The notes below the pieces were generated by a model that searched no databases, was not told the DNA's origin, and saw only the letters and a list, made by a program, of their open reading frames with translations. A stretch of DNA of 64,000 nucleotides, from contig CAWFWX010000011.1 in assembly GCA_963819635.1 (NCBI GenBank), forward strand, positions 310,001 through 374,000, given 5' to 3'. Numbering within the stretch: position 1 is the first letter of the stretch; every line of letters starts with the position of its first letter. The DNA comes from JACVRW01 sp963819635. GTDB lineage: Bacteria > Actinomycetota > Thermoleophilia > Solirubrobacterales > Thermoleophilaceae. Shown here piece by piece: positions 8,854 through 17,343 of the stretch. The position numbers and the translations under genes were made by a program.

Positions 8854-9929
8854 CCAGGAGGCGCGCCGTGCAGCTCGGGGCCGGCTCCGCGATGGCCGTG
8901 TACCTCGCGGCCTGCGGTGGCGAGAGCGGCTCTTCAGACGGCGGCCGGATCGTGTTCAAGACGTGGGAGGACCACTTCCTCCCCCAGCAGCTGGACGAGA
9001 TGCGCTCGAAGGACGACATCGCGGTGAAGGTCTCCTTCGCCGACGACAACCTGACGAACTTCGAGCAGCTGAAGCGCGGCGCGCCGTTCGACGTCGTGAC
9101 GGCCGACGCGCTCTGGGTGCCCGAGTTCCGCAAGGCCGAGCTCGTGGAGGCCTTCGACCCGGACGAGCTGTCGACCTGGAAGAACCTCTATTCGACCGCG
9201 CGAAACGTGCCGTTCTGGACCGAGGGAGGCCTCACGACGTGCTATCCGCACGGCTGGGCGCCGCATCTCCTCTACTACAACCCGGCCGAGGTCAAAACGC
9301 CACCGGACTCGTGGGAGGCGCTTCTCGACCGGTCGTACCGCGGCAAGATCGTGCTGCTCAAGGAGCCGAACGACATCATGGCCAAGGCCGGCGTGGCCAC
9401 GGGAGCCGCGAAGCCGTTCGCGATGACCGACGCCGAGATCGAGCGGGCGAAGGGCTACCTGCTCGAGCTGAAGCCGAACATCCTGAAGCTGGCGCAGTCG
9501 GGCACGGACGAGATCCGCGCGTATTCGGAGGGCGCCTCGGTGATGAGCGCGATCCTCGGCTTCGACCTGCGCATGAAGGAGGCGGGCGGGCCCGAAGCCA
9601 AGGCCGTGCTCCCGAAGGAGGGGACGATCGCGTTCGCCGACGCCGAGATGATCGCGGCGAACTCCGGCAATCGCGAGCTCGTTGACCGCTTCCTGGTCGC
9701 CGACTTCCAGCCGGAGTGGATCGCGAAGCGCTTCCTCAAGTACCCGCATCCGCACTTCGACGAGAAGGCCTACAAGCTGCTCGTGGACCAGGGCCACAAG
9801 GAGCTGGCCGACCGCATGCTCTACAACAAGCCGGAGCTTCCGTTCGACCCGGAGCAGGTGGCGCTGGTCGCCCCGCCGCCCAACCAGACCGCCTACACGG
9901 ATGCCTTCAACGAGGTCTTCGGCGCCTAG
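8838..9929 (+). CDS. potD: Extracellular solute-binding lipoprotein, PotD type
   Basis: The protein begins with a twin-arginine motif (RRRAVQLG), a hydrophobic stretch and a lipobox ending in LAACGG, so it is predicted to be exported by Tat and lipid-anchored outside the membrane. The mature part is a PotD/spermidine-putrescine-type binding protein (FKTWEDHFLP, DVVTADALWVPEF, SWEALLDRSYRGKI). ATG 8838 was chosen because it sits just before the Tat signal; the open frame extends further upstream inside potA. It captures the substrate for the PotB/PotC channel. The ligand cannot be predicted from sequence. Confidence 0.85.
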   Translation: MHQGVTRRRAVQLGAGSAMAVYLAACGGESGSSDGGRIVFKTWEDHFLPQQLDEMRSKDDIAVKVSFADDNLTNFEQLKRGAPFDVVTADALWVPEFRKAELVEAFDPDELSTWKNLYSTARNVPFWTEGGLTTCYPHGWAPHLLYYNPAEVKTPPDSWEALLDRSYRGKIVLLKEPNDIMAKAGVATGAAKPFAMTDAEIERAKGYLLELKPNILKLAQSGTDEIRAYSEGASVMSAILGFDLRMKEAGGPEAKAVLPKEGTIAFADAEMIAANSGNRELVDRFLVADFQPEWIAKRFLKYPHPHFDEKAYKLLVDQGHKELADRMLYNKPELPFDPEQVALVAPPPNQTAYTDAFNEVFGA

Positions 9930-10770
9930 GCGAGCGCGAATCGCGGAGTACGGCGGCCTCGCCCCGGCCGCCGTGCTTCTCGGCGGTCTGTTCGGGTTCG
10001 CGCTCGTCCTGACCGTCCTCTACAGCTTCTGGCAGGTCGTGGACTTCGAGGTGCGCCCGGACTGGACGCTCGGCAACTACACCTACCTGTTCAGCGTCGA
10101 CACCTACGTCAAGACCTTCGCTGCGACGCTCTGGATGGTCGCGGTCGCGACCGTCCTGACGCTCGCGGCCGCGTTTCCGTTCGCGTACTGGCTGACGCGC
10201 TACGTGTCGAGGCGCTGGCGGCGGAGGCTGCTCGTGATCGTGGTCCTCCCCTTCTTCGCGAGCTACCTGCTGCGGATCTACGCCTGGCTCGCGATCCTCG
10301 GGCAGAACGGCGCGATCAACCGGCTGCTGGAGGCGCTCGGCCTCGCCGACGAGCCCGTCTCGATCTTCCTGTTCAACCGGCCGGCCGTGATCCTGGTGCT
10401 CGTCTATCTCTATTTCCCGTTCGCGGTGCTGGCGCTCTACGTGGCGCTCGAGCAGTTCGACTGGACCCAGCTGAAGGCCGCGACGGACCTGGGCGCGACC
10501 GGCTTCGGGGCCATTCGCCGCATCCTCATCCCGCAGATACGGCCGGGGCTGGCGACGGGCGTGATCTTCGTGGCCATCCCGATGCTGGGCGAGTACGTGA
10601 CCCCGCTGCTCGTGGGCGGCACCAGGGGCGTGATGGCGGGCAACCTGATCGCGAACTTCTTCGACACGGGCGAGTACTCGCGCGGCGCGGCGGCGGCGCT
10701 CGTGATGTCCGCGCTGATCGTCCTCGCGCTGATCCTCTTCCGGCGCTCCCTGGACGTCTCGCCGTCGTGA
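9901..10770 (+). CDS. potB: ABC transporter permease, PotB type
   Basis: A six-helix permease with the EAA-like loop near the end (AATDLGATGFGAIRRILIPQIRPGL), which docks onto the ATPase. The N-terminal helix starts around LAPAAVLLGGLFGFALVLTV. ATG 9901 lies within the end of potD and gives a 17-residue cytoplasmic lead; no better start is visible. The gene ends with GTGA, which starts potC. It is the first transmembrane half of the importer. Confidence 0.85.
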   Translation: MPSTRSSAPRRARIAEYGGLAPAAVLLGGLFGFALVLTVLYSFWQVVDFEVRPDWTLGNYTYLFSVDTYVKTFAATLWMVAVATVLTLAAAFPFAYWLTRYVSRRWRRRLLVIVVLPFFASYLLRIYAWLAILGQNGAINRLLEALGLADEPVSIFLFNRPAVILVLVYLYFPFAVLALYVALEQFDWTQLKAATDLGATGFGAIRRILIPQIRPGLATGVIFVAIPMLGEYVTPLLVGGTRGVMAGNLIANFFDTGEYSRGAAAALVMSALIVLALILFRRSLDVSPS

Positions 10771-11624
10771 GGCGCGCGCTCGCCGTCTACGCGGGACTCG
10801 TGTACGCGTTCGTCTTCGCGCCGATCGCGTTCCTGGTCCTGTTCAGCTTCAACGCCAACCCGTCCGGCAGCTTCCCGATCACCGGCTTCACCACCCGCTG
10901 GTACCACGAGATGCTCGACGACTTCGAGCTCCAGGACGCCTTCTGGACCTCGCTGGAGGTCGCCCTGCAGGTGACGATCGTGAGCGTGGTCGTCGGCACC
11001 CTTGCCGCCTTCCCGCTCGTCCGCGCGCGTCTGCCGTTCAGGAATGCCATCCGCCTTGGCGTAACGCTTCCGATCATGCTGCCCGGTCTCCTGATCGGGA
11101 TCAGCCTCCTGATCCTGCTCGGCGGCGTGCTCGAGCTGGAGCTGTCGAGCCGCACCGCGGTCCTCGGGCAGTGCATATTCACCACGCCCTTCGTGATCCT
11201 GCTCGTCGCGGCGCGGCTCCAGCTCCTGGATCCGAGGCTGGAGTGGGCCGCCGGCGATCTCGGCGCGGCTCCCCGCCGGCGCATCCGGCACGTTGTGCTC
11301 CCGGCCCTGGCGCCCGCGCTCATGGGAAGCGCCCTTCTCGCCTTCACGCTCTCCTTCGACGAGTTCATCATCACGTTGTTCGTAATCGGCGGCGACCAGA
11401 CGCTGCCGCTCTACGTGTTCAATCACGTGCGCTACGGGATCACGCCGTCGGTGAACGCGGTCGCCTCGCTGTTCCTGCTCGGGTCCTTCGCGGCGCTGAC
11501 CCTGGCACTCGCCCTACCGTCCGGGCTGCGCCGGCTGCGTCGGGTCGGCGAACGCCGCCTCCGAGGCCCAGTCGAGCGCCGGTTGCGGGTGCGCGGGCAG
11601 GATTCGCCTCAGCAGGGCGACTGA
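10767..11624 (+). CDS. potC: ABC transporter permease, PotC type
   Basis: The second permease of the importer, starting at GTG 10767 with a 4-base overlap with potB. Helices include LAVYAGLVYAFVFAPIAFLV and LGVTLPIMLPGLLIGISLLI. The ATPase-docking loop reads WAAGDLGAAPRRRIRHVVLPALAPAL. The last 35 or so residues (after LALALPSG) are basic, unlike the family, and antisense to the next gene, which they overlap by 111 bases; the true end may be slightly earlier. Confidence 0.85.
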   Translation: MRRALAVYAGLVYAFVFAPIAFLVLFSFNANPSGSFPITGFTTRWYHEMLDDFELQDAFWTSLEVALQVTIVSVVVGTLAAFPLVRARLPFRNAIRLGVTLPIMLPGLLIGISLLILLGGVLELELSSRTAVLGQCIFTTPFVILLVAARLQLLDPRLEWAAGDLGAAPRRRIRHVVLPALAPALMGSALLAFTLSFDEFIITLFVIGGDQTLPLYVFNHVRYGITPSVNAVASLFLLGSFAALTLALALPSGLRRLRRVGERRLRGPVERRLRVRGQDSPQQGD

Positions 11625-12524
11625 CGCGGCGAAGGTGTCGTCGGGCGCAAGGAACGGGTCCTCGCACTCGATGCTGAGGACGCCGCGGTAGCCGGCCTGT
11701 CTGAGCGCGATCACGAAGCGCGCCCAGAAGAGCTCCGAATGACCGTAGCCCGGTGTGCTGAAGCTCCACGGGCGCTGGTCCCAGCGCTCGTAGGGCACCG
11801 GGGACAGCACGCCGTCACGAGCCACGCGGGCCGCACGGACGTGAACGTCCTTCACGTGGCAGGTGTGGATGTCCGCGCCGTGCTCCTCGATCACGGCGAG
11901 CGGGTCGATCCCCTGCCACCAGAGATGCGACGGGTCGAAGTTCATCCCGATCTGCGGCCCGACCTCCTCGCGGAGGCGCGCGAACGTCGCCGGGCTGTAG
12001 ACGACGTCCGAGGGATGCGGCTCGACGCACAGGACGACGCCGGCCTCAGCGGCCAGCTCAGCGGCCTGCCGCCAGTAGGGCAGGACGCGCTCCTCCCACT
12101 GCCAGCGGTAGACGTCGTCGAGCCCGGGGAAGACCGAGTTGACGATCCAGTTCGGTGTCAGGTCCCCCGGGCCGCCCGCCGGCAGTCCGGCCAGCAGGTT
12201 GACGTGCTTCACGCCCAGCTCGGGCGCAAGCCGGCACATGGCGACCAGCGCGGCGTGATCGGCGGCCGCCCGCGCCTCGTCCGGATGCAGCGGATTCCCG
12301 TGGCACGCGAGCGAGCTCATGCGAAGCTCCCGGTCGTCGAGGCTCGCCCTGAAGCGCGCGAGTGCGCTGGGGTCGCTCACGAGCCTGGCGGGGTCGAAGT
12401 GGCGCGTCGGGATATGGCCGCCGCCACACGCCTCGACCCAGCGAACGCCCTGAGCGACGACCGCGTCGAGCACGACCTCCCACGGCCGGTCCAGCATGCT
12501 CGCCGACATCAGCCCGATCTCCAC
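11514..12524 (-). CDS. Sugar phosphate isomerase/epimerase (xylose isomerase-like TIM barrel)
   Basis: A 336-residue AP-endonuclease-2/xylose-isomerase-like TIM barrel. Candidate metal-binding residues lie in VLCVEPHPSDVV, IGMNFDPSHLWWQG, IHTCHVKDVHV and LSIECEDPF. Such enzymes isomerise or epimerise keto-sugars; IolE, IolI and IolH of inositol catabolism belong to this superfamily. The GTG at 12524 (VEIGLMSASMLDRPW) was chosen because the longer open frame upstream lacks similarity. It lies convergent to the transporter and next to other cyclitol-type genes. The specific reaction is not determined. Confidence 0.75.
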   Translation of the reverse strand: MEIGLMSASMLDRPWEVVLDAVVAQGVRWVEACGGGHIPTRHFDPARLVSDPSALARFRASLDDRELRMSSLACHGNPLHPDEARAAADHAALVAMCRLAPELGVKHVNLLAGLPAGGPGDLTPNWIVNSVFPGLDDVYRWQWEERVLPYWRQAAELAAEAGVVLCVEPHPSDVVYSPATFARLREEVGPQIGMNFDPSHLWWQGIDPLAVIEEHGADIHTCHVKDVHVRAARVARDGVLSPVPYERWDQRPWSFSTPGYGHSELFWARFVIALRQAGYRGVLSIECEDPFLAPDDTFAASVALLRRILPAHPQPALDWASEAAFADPTQPAQPGR

Positions 12525-12607
12525 CGCCCGATTGTCCGCACGCGGGCGGCATCGGCCCAGGCTGCGTTCTGTCCCCCGCGCGCCAGACCTAAGGCTGGCG
12601 GCCTCGA

Positions 12608-13531
12608 ATGCCGACCTCGACAACGATGAACCATTTCGCGGGGCGGGTGATTGGCGGCTCGCGCGTTCGCGCAGCGATCCTGGCATCGCTTCTTATCCTT
12701 GTGACGCCCGCGGCTGCACACGGTTACCGGGACGCCGAGGTACGGGACGCCGTCGTCGCTGCCGGCTTTGAGTCAATCGCCGACCGGGTTGCGGCGACCG
12801 CTCTCCCGACTGTGCTCGTCGGTCGCACGCTGCTCGCACGCACTCCGCCCACGCGGGGAACTTCGCGGCTCGGCGGAAACCCGGACCTGCCCTCGGGTGC
12901 AGCCTGGCCACGTTGTCGGGGGCGGGCGCAGACCTTCCTGGGACAGGTCCGACTCTCGGACCTCCCGCCGGATGCCGAGCCGCTCCGACAGCACGGTGGC
13001 CTGCTCCTGTTCTTCACACACGTCCAAGTCCTCGGGAGCCCCGGCTACGGCCTCTGGGCCGGTCGCTGCACGACTGTTGTGCACGCGCCCGACGGCACCG
13101 GACTCGCGCGGAAACGCGCGCCCCGCGGCGCCAGGACTCTGCATCTGCGACCCGCGGAGATGCGCTTCCGAATGCGCCCCGACATTCCTTACATGGACGT
13201 GAATTTCGACCGCCTCGCCGCGCCGCTCAGCGACATCAGCGTCCGCTCAGACGACGTCGAGGACTGGTGGGAGTTGGAGATGACGCTGCTGCAGCGCCCA
13301 AAGCTTGAGCATCGCCTTCTCGGCTACAGCCGCTCGCCCAATGGTGAGAACTCTTGCTGGGAGCGGACACAGCGCCGCCGCCGCACCTGGCGCCACCTCT
13401 TCACCATCGGCCCCGACTACGGGGTCGGCTTCGAGGTCGCCGATGGCGGTCGCCTCCAAATCGCAATCCCCCCCGACGACCTGCGGACCGGCCGATTCGA
13501 CCGCGCTTGTGGCGGCTTCGACTCCGGCTAA
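12608..13531 (+). CDS. Secreted DUF1963-domain protein
   Basis: A basic N-terminus and hydrophobic core (AAILASLLILVTPAAAHG) form a signal peptide cleaved around residue 38. The body carries the DUF1963 (YwqG-like) signature: SRLGGNPDLPSGAAWP, then FLGQVRLSDLP, a GGLLLFF strand and a C-terminal block RLQIAIPPDDLRTGRFDRA. DUF1963 proteins are of unknown function and mostly cytoplasmic, so export is unusual. Start is ATG 12608, or ATG 12626, which still keeps the signal. It lies divergent from the TIM-barrel gene with an 83-base gap. Confidence 0.7.
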   Translation: MPTSTTMNHFAGRVIGGSRVRAAILASLLILVTPAAAHGYRDAEVRDAVVAAGFESIADRVAATALPTVLVGRTLLARTPPTRGTSRLGGNPDLPSGAAWPRCRGRAQTFLGQVRLSDLPPDAEPLRQHGGLLLFFTHVQVLGSPGYGLWAGRCTTVVHAPDGTGLARKRAPRGARTLHLRPAEMRFRMRPDIPYMDVNFDRLAAPLSDISVRSDDVEDWWELEMTLLQRPKLEHRLLGYSRSPNGENSCWERTQRRRRTWRHLFTIGPDYGVGFEVADGGRLQIAIPPDDLRTGRFDRACGGFDSG

Positions 13532-13559
13532 CCGCAAACCGTGGAGCTTCACTCGAAGC

Positions 13560-13604
13560 GGTTGCACGTTTACGGGATCGGACCGATAGTTTGATGTTGC
13601 AACC
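13560..13604. repeat. Nested inverted repeat upstream of the beta-helix gene
   Basis: GGTTGCA (13560-13566) pairs with TGCAACC (13598-13604). Inside it, ATCGG and CCGAT (13577-13587) form a second dyad. It lies between the DUF1963 gene and the next start and may be an operator or a leader hairpin. Function is unknown. Confidence 0.35.
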
Positions 13605-13645
13605 CAGAGCGCTTAAGGAAGGCTCGCCTTTTGAGGAGTAGTCGC

Positions 13646-16147
13646 TTGCCCCGTCGTCGGACTCGTATCACCGTGTGCCTCGGCGTCGTGATGCTCTTCG
13701 CGAGCGTCAGCTCGGCGTCTGCCTTTGCGTTCGTGGTCGATAGCACCGGCGACGCGGCCGATGTCGGGATCGATGGGATATGTGCGACTGCCCAGGGAGC
13801 GTGCACGCTGCGGGCGGCGATCCAGGAAGCGAACGCGACCGCCGGATCCGACAGCATCTCCTTCTCTCCGGGCTTCGACGGCGACGCGCCGGCGAGCACG
13901 ATTCAGCCCGGCTCGATGTTGCCGGCCGTTACGGCCCCTCTGGTGGTCGACGGTGGGGATTGCCCGGCTGGAGCGCTCGAGCATCGGCCCTGCGTTGGGC
14001 TGAGGCCAGCGGCTGGGGGGCCGGGGCTCGACTTCAAGAACAGCGACTCGTTCAGCGCCTCCAGCGTTCGTGGGCTCGCCCTGTTTGGCGCGATCGACGC
14101 GCCGCTGCTGCGGGTCGCCGACAACGACGTGACGGTCGAGAACTCCTGGTTTGGAGTGGCGCTAGACGGCGTGACCGTCGCCGGCGCGGCCGTCGGAGTA
14201 CAGCTCGACCACATGCGCAGCGCTGATCTCGGAGGCGCGGCGCCGGCCGAGCGCAATGTCTTCGTGGACAACGATGTCGGCCTACACGTGCGCGCGAGCC
14301 ACCAGGCCGTGATCAAGGGCAGCTACTTTGGGCTGTTGCCGGATGGGCGGACGCTGGCAGGAAACGGTGACGCGATCCAAGTTAACGGCGTCGACCTCCA
14401 CGTGCCGGGCGAAGCCGAGGGCGCCGACCTCAACGAGATCGGCGGGTCGCTCTCGGCCGCTGAGCTTGCGAGCCCCGGGTGCGACGGACCCTGCAACGTG
14501 ATCGTCGGCTCCGCGCTCGCTGGCGTATGGCTCACAGGCGAGGAGACGGGCGACTTCGGCGCGAACTCGACGAAGATCCGCGGCAACCACATCGGCATCT
14601 CACCCGCCGGGGACGCGTCGATGCCGAACGGCGTCGGCATCGACGCCTCCGCCAGCGGCAACACGACCGTCGGCGGCGCACCGACCGACGGTAACCTGGT
14701 CGGTGGGAACGCCGTGGCGGGGATCGTCGCCGACGGTGAGGCGGGCGGAGCGGGATTGCTCGTGTCCCATAACAAGCTTGGCCTTGACGCGAGCGGCACC
14801 GTGGCGGTACCGGACGGACTCGTGGCTGCCGCGATCGGCGGGGGTGTCTTCGCCGCCAACCGGCTCGGCGGGACCGCGTCGGCGCCCGAGCTCGGCGGCG
14901 TCCTGATCACTCCCCCCGCATATCCCGCGAACGTGCACGGCAACACAGTCGGCATCGGGGTTGGCGGCGCGGACGTTGGGCTGCCCTGGAGCGGGATTGA
15001 GGACGCTGCCGGCGAGGGCTTGCTCGCCGACAACGTGATCGGCAACATGCGCGGCGCAGGTTCGGCCGCGATCCGCTTCAGCGAAGCGGTTTCGACCTTG
15101 ACGGGCGGCGGGGTGGCCGTCGGCAATCTGATCGGCGTTGCGCCTGACGGCACTTCGCACCCGAACGACGGCGCGGGAATCCGTCTTGAGGGCGGGGCCG
15201 AGGAGAACACGATTGGCGGCGACAGCGGCGAAAACGAAAATCTGATCTCGAATAGCGGCGGCAACGCGATCGAGATCGTCTCTCCCGACTCTTTCGACAA
15301 CCTGATCGCCAGCAACCGCGGTACGGACAACGCCGGGCTTTTTATCGACCTCGGCGGCGACGGTCCCGGAAACGATCCGTCCGGGCCCAACGACGGTGTC
15401 CAGGAGCCAACCGTCACCGCCGCGTCGGCGACGGCGGCCTCCGGGAACACGCCAGATCCGTTCGGGACCGTGCGCGTCTACTGGCGCGCAACCACATTCG
15501 CCGGGCGCATCGACCGCTACCTTGGCAGCACCGAGGCGGACGGATTCGACTGGTCACTGACATATGACCCGCCCGTCCCGGATGGCGGGGAGATCGTCGC
15601 CACGCAGACACCCGCCGACGTCAGGAGCACCTCCGAGCTCTCGTTTGTCCCCGACCCGATCGTTCCGCCGGCCCAGCCACCCCCGGCCGGCAACCCGCCG
15701 TCGGGCGGGTCAGGCGGCCTGACGCCGCCGCCGCAATCGAGCCCCGCCGTCCGCTTCGCCGTCGCAGCCAACCTCCGCCTCGTGAGGCGGCTTCTCCGCC
15801 GTACTGGGCTTGTTGCCGTCGCCCGAAAACGGCGGTTGAACGCCGTCGGACTGCGGGCGCCCGGCCCCGGCCTGCTTAGCGCGGACGTCGTCGCGACGCG
15901 CGTGGTTCACGCCGCCGGCCGGCTCAGGCTGTTCCGAGCCAGGCGCCGGTTAACTGCCGCGGGCCGGACGACCCTGGTGCTGCGGAGCACGCGACGGGCG
16001 CGCAAGGCGATCCGCAACGCGCGTCGGATCCGGGTCAGAATCACCGTCCGGTTCACTTCGACGGCCAGCCAGCACACCACCGCCTCGGACCGGCTCGTGT
16101 TGACGCGCCAAGGGGTCCCCGCGCCCGCTGGGCGCACCGGGCGATAA
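13646..16147 (+). CDS. Secreted right-handed beta-helix repeat protein with basic C-terminal domain
   Basis: The TTG at 13646 was chosen over the TTG at 13631 because GAGGAG lies 7 bases upstream. A signal peptide (VCLGVVMLFASVSSASAFA) is followed by a CSLREAI-type entry motif (CTLRAAIQEAN) that opens many bacterial polymorphic beta-helix proteins. About 500 residues of Gly/Asn-rich repeats follow, with recurring GNxIGxxxxG and NxIGG units, for example NTVGGAPTDGN and NTIGGDSGENEN. Next come a proline-rich linker near residue 695 (PPAQPPPAGNPP) and about 130 very basic residues rich in RRLLRR and RARRR with beta-strand periodicity. It is probably a surface or secreted adhesin-like or polysaccharide-binding protein. 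No sorting signal or catalytic motif was recognised. Confidence 0.75.
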   Translation: MPRRRTRITVCLGVVMLFASVSSASAFAFVVDSTGDAADVGIDGICATAQGACTLRAAIQEANATAGSDSISFSPGFDGDAPASTIQPGSMLPAVTAPLVVDGGDCPAGALEHRPCVGLRPAAGGPGLDFKNSDSFSASSVRGLALFGAIDAPLLRVADNDVTVENSWFGVALDGVTVAGAAVGVQLDHMRSADLGGAAPAERNVFVDNDVGLHVRASHQAVIKGSYFGLLPDGRTLAGNGDAIQVNGVDLHVPGEAEGADLNEIGGSLSAAELASPGCDGPCNVIVGSALAGVWLTGEETGDFGANSTKIRGNHIGISPAGDASMPNGVGIDASASGNTTVGGAPTDGNLVGGNAVAGIVADGEAGGAGLLVSHNKLGLDASGTVAVPDGLVAAAIGGGVFAANRLGGTASAPELGGVLITPPAYPANVHGNTVGIGVGGADVGLPWSGIEDAAGEGLLADNVIGNMRGAGSAAIRFSEAVSTLTGGGVAVGNLIGVAPDGTSHPNDGAGIRLEGGAEENTIGGDSGENENLISNSGGNAIEIVSPDSFDNLIASNRGTDNAGLFIDLGGDGPGNDPSGPNDGVQEPTVTAASATAASGNTPDPFGTVRVYWRATTFAGRIDRYLGSTEADGFDWSLTYDPPVPDGGEIVATQTPADVRSTSELSFVPDPIVPPAQPPPAGNPPSGGSGGLTPPPQSSPAVRFAVAANLRLVRRLLRRTGLVAVARKRRLNAVGLRAPGPGLLSADVVATRVVHAAGRLRLFRARRRLTAAGRTTLVLRSTRRARKAIRNARRIRVRITVRFTSTASQHTTASDRLVLTRQGVPAPAGRTGR

Positions 16148-16358
16148 GCCACCCTCGGACAGCTCGAGGCGCCTCCCGCCATACCGTGCCCTCGAGCCGG
16201 CGCGGACCGACGGTCAGGGCACCGACTCGTCGTGGAGCGAACCTGCTGAGTCGCATCGCCTGGAGCCGCAGCGCCTCGTTGCGCGCGAGGAACTCGCTCT
16301 GGGAGGGCGGTGCTTGGCCCTCCGCCGATCGGCGTCCAGGGCTTCATCCCCGGGATCC

Positions 16359-16372
16359 ATCGATCGGTTGAC
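16359..16372. promoter_or_regulatory. Operator-like word upstream of the Gfo/Idh gene
   Basis: ATCGATCGGTTGAC contains the 11-base word CGATCGGTTGA, which also occurs in the palindrome at 7687-7704. It lies 36 bases upstream of the next start. The rest of the 260-base gap (16148-16407) holds one more inverted pair (GTGCCCT/AGGGCAC, about 16193-16221) and no recognisable gene. Confidence 0.35.
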
Positions 16373-16407
16373 CCCGTCGTTCCCGCAGCGCAGGAAGCAT
16401 TCGGCCG

Positions 16408-17343
16408 GTGGTGGGCATTGCCGTGATCGGCTTGGGAGCTATCGGGTGCGTTCATGCTCGCCACGTCGCCACCGCGCTGCCGGGCGCGCGGCTCGTGATG
16501 GTGGTCGACCGGGTCCCCGAGCTCGCGGAATCCGTTGCGGACGAGCTCGAGGTTGGATGGTCCACGGCACCGCTGGACGCACTCGGCGAGCCGGAGGTGT
16601 CCGCGATCGTGATCGCCGCGCCCACGCCGCTTCACGCCGAGCTGATCGAGCGCGCCGCGGCCGCTGGACGGCACGTCTTCTGCGAGAAGCCGCTGGCGCT
16701 CGAGCTCGGGGGCGCGCAGCGCGCCGTGAGAGCGGCGCGCTCCGCCGGAGTCCGCCTCCAGGTGGGCTTCCAGCGGCGCTTCGACCCGGACTTCCTCGCC
16801 GCGAAGGCCCACATCGATTCGGGCGACGTCGGCGCCGTGCAGCTGCTCCGCATCGCCCACCGCAACCGCACCCCGCCACATGAGAGCGGCCTCGTGGAGC
16901 GGCTCGGGAGCATCTTCGTGGACATGGCGGTCCACGACTTCGACACCGCTCGCTGGCTCGTGGGCGAGGTCGCGGATGTGAGCGCGTTCCAGCACAGGCG
17001 GAACGCGGTGACCGTCCTTCGCTTCGCGAACGGGGCGCTGGGCGTGATCGACAACTCCAGATTCGCCGGCTACGGCTTCGAGTGCAGCCTCGAGGTGGTG
17101 GGCTCGGATTCGACGCTGCGCGTGGGTGGCCGCGGCCGGCCACTCGACGTGGACCACCTCACCGCATGCGGCGCGCTCAGCCGTATCGCCGAGGACCACG
17201 TCGAGCGTCATCTGACGGCCTACCGTGACGAGCTGCGGCACTTCGTGGGCTGCGTCCGCGACGGCACGGAGCCATCGGTGGGTGGCGAGGATGCGATCGC
17301 TGCGCTGCGGCTGTCGCTCGCCGCCGAGCGGTGCGCCGCGTAG
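16408..17343 (+). CDS. Gfo/Idh/MocA family dehydrogenase (inositol 2-dehydrogenase-like)
   Basis: An N-terminal Rossmann fold (GLGAIGCVHARH, then VVDR) and the family-defining EKPLAL (K94) are present, followed by VGFQRRFDPDF and DMAVHDFDTARW, which carries the catalytic His. At 311 residues it matches IolG-type inositol or glucose-fructose oxidoreductases in length. It probably oxidises or reduces a cyclitol or sugar with NAD(H). GTG 16408 is the start. Its stop lies inside the next gene (13-base overlap), so it is coupled to the SDR gene. Confidence 0.85.
   Translation: MVGIAVIGLGAIGCVHARHVATALPGARLVMVVDRVPELAESVADELEVGWSTAPLDALGEPEVSAIVIAAPTPLHAELIERAAAAGRHVFCEKPLALELGGAQRAVRAARSAGVRLQVGFQRRFDPDFLAAKAHIDSGDVGAVQLLRIAHRNRTPPHESGLVERLGSIFVDMAVHDFDTARWLVGEVADVSAFQHRRNAVTVLRFANGALGVIDNSRFAGYGFECSLEVVGSDSTLRVGGRGRPLDVDHLTACGALSRIAEDHVERHLTAYRDELRHFVGCVRDGTEPSVGGEDAIAALRLSLAAERCAA

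Noticed and set aside
13354..13641. 95-codon frame at the end of the DUF1963 gene
   Set aside because: It overlaps the DUF1963 gene in another frame and has shadow-like composition.
16148..16407. Small ORFs in the gap before the Gfo/Idh gene
   Set aside because: Short Arg/Ser-rich frames on both strands show no start signal or similarity; only an operator-like word and an inverted pair are supported.
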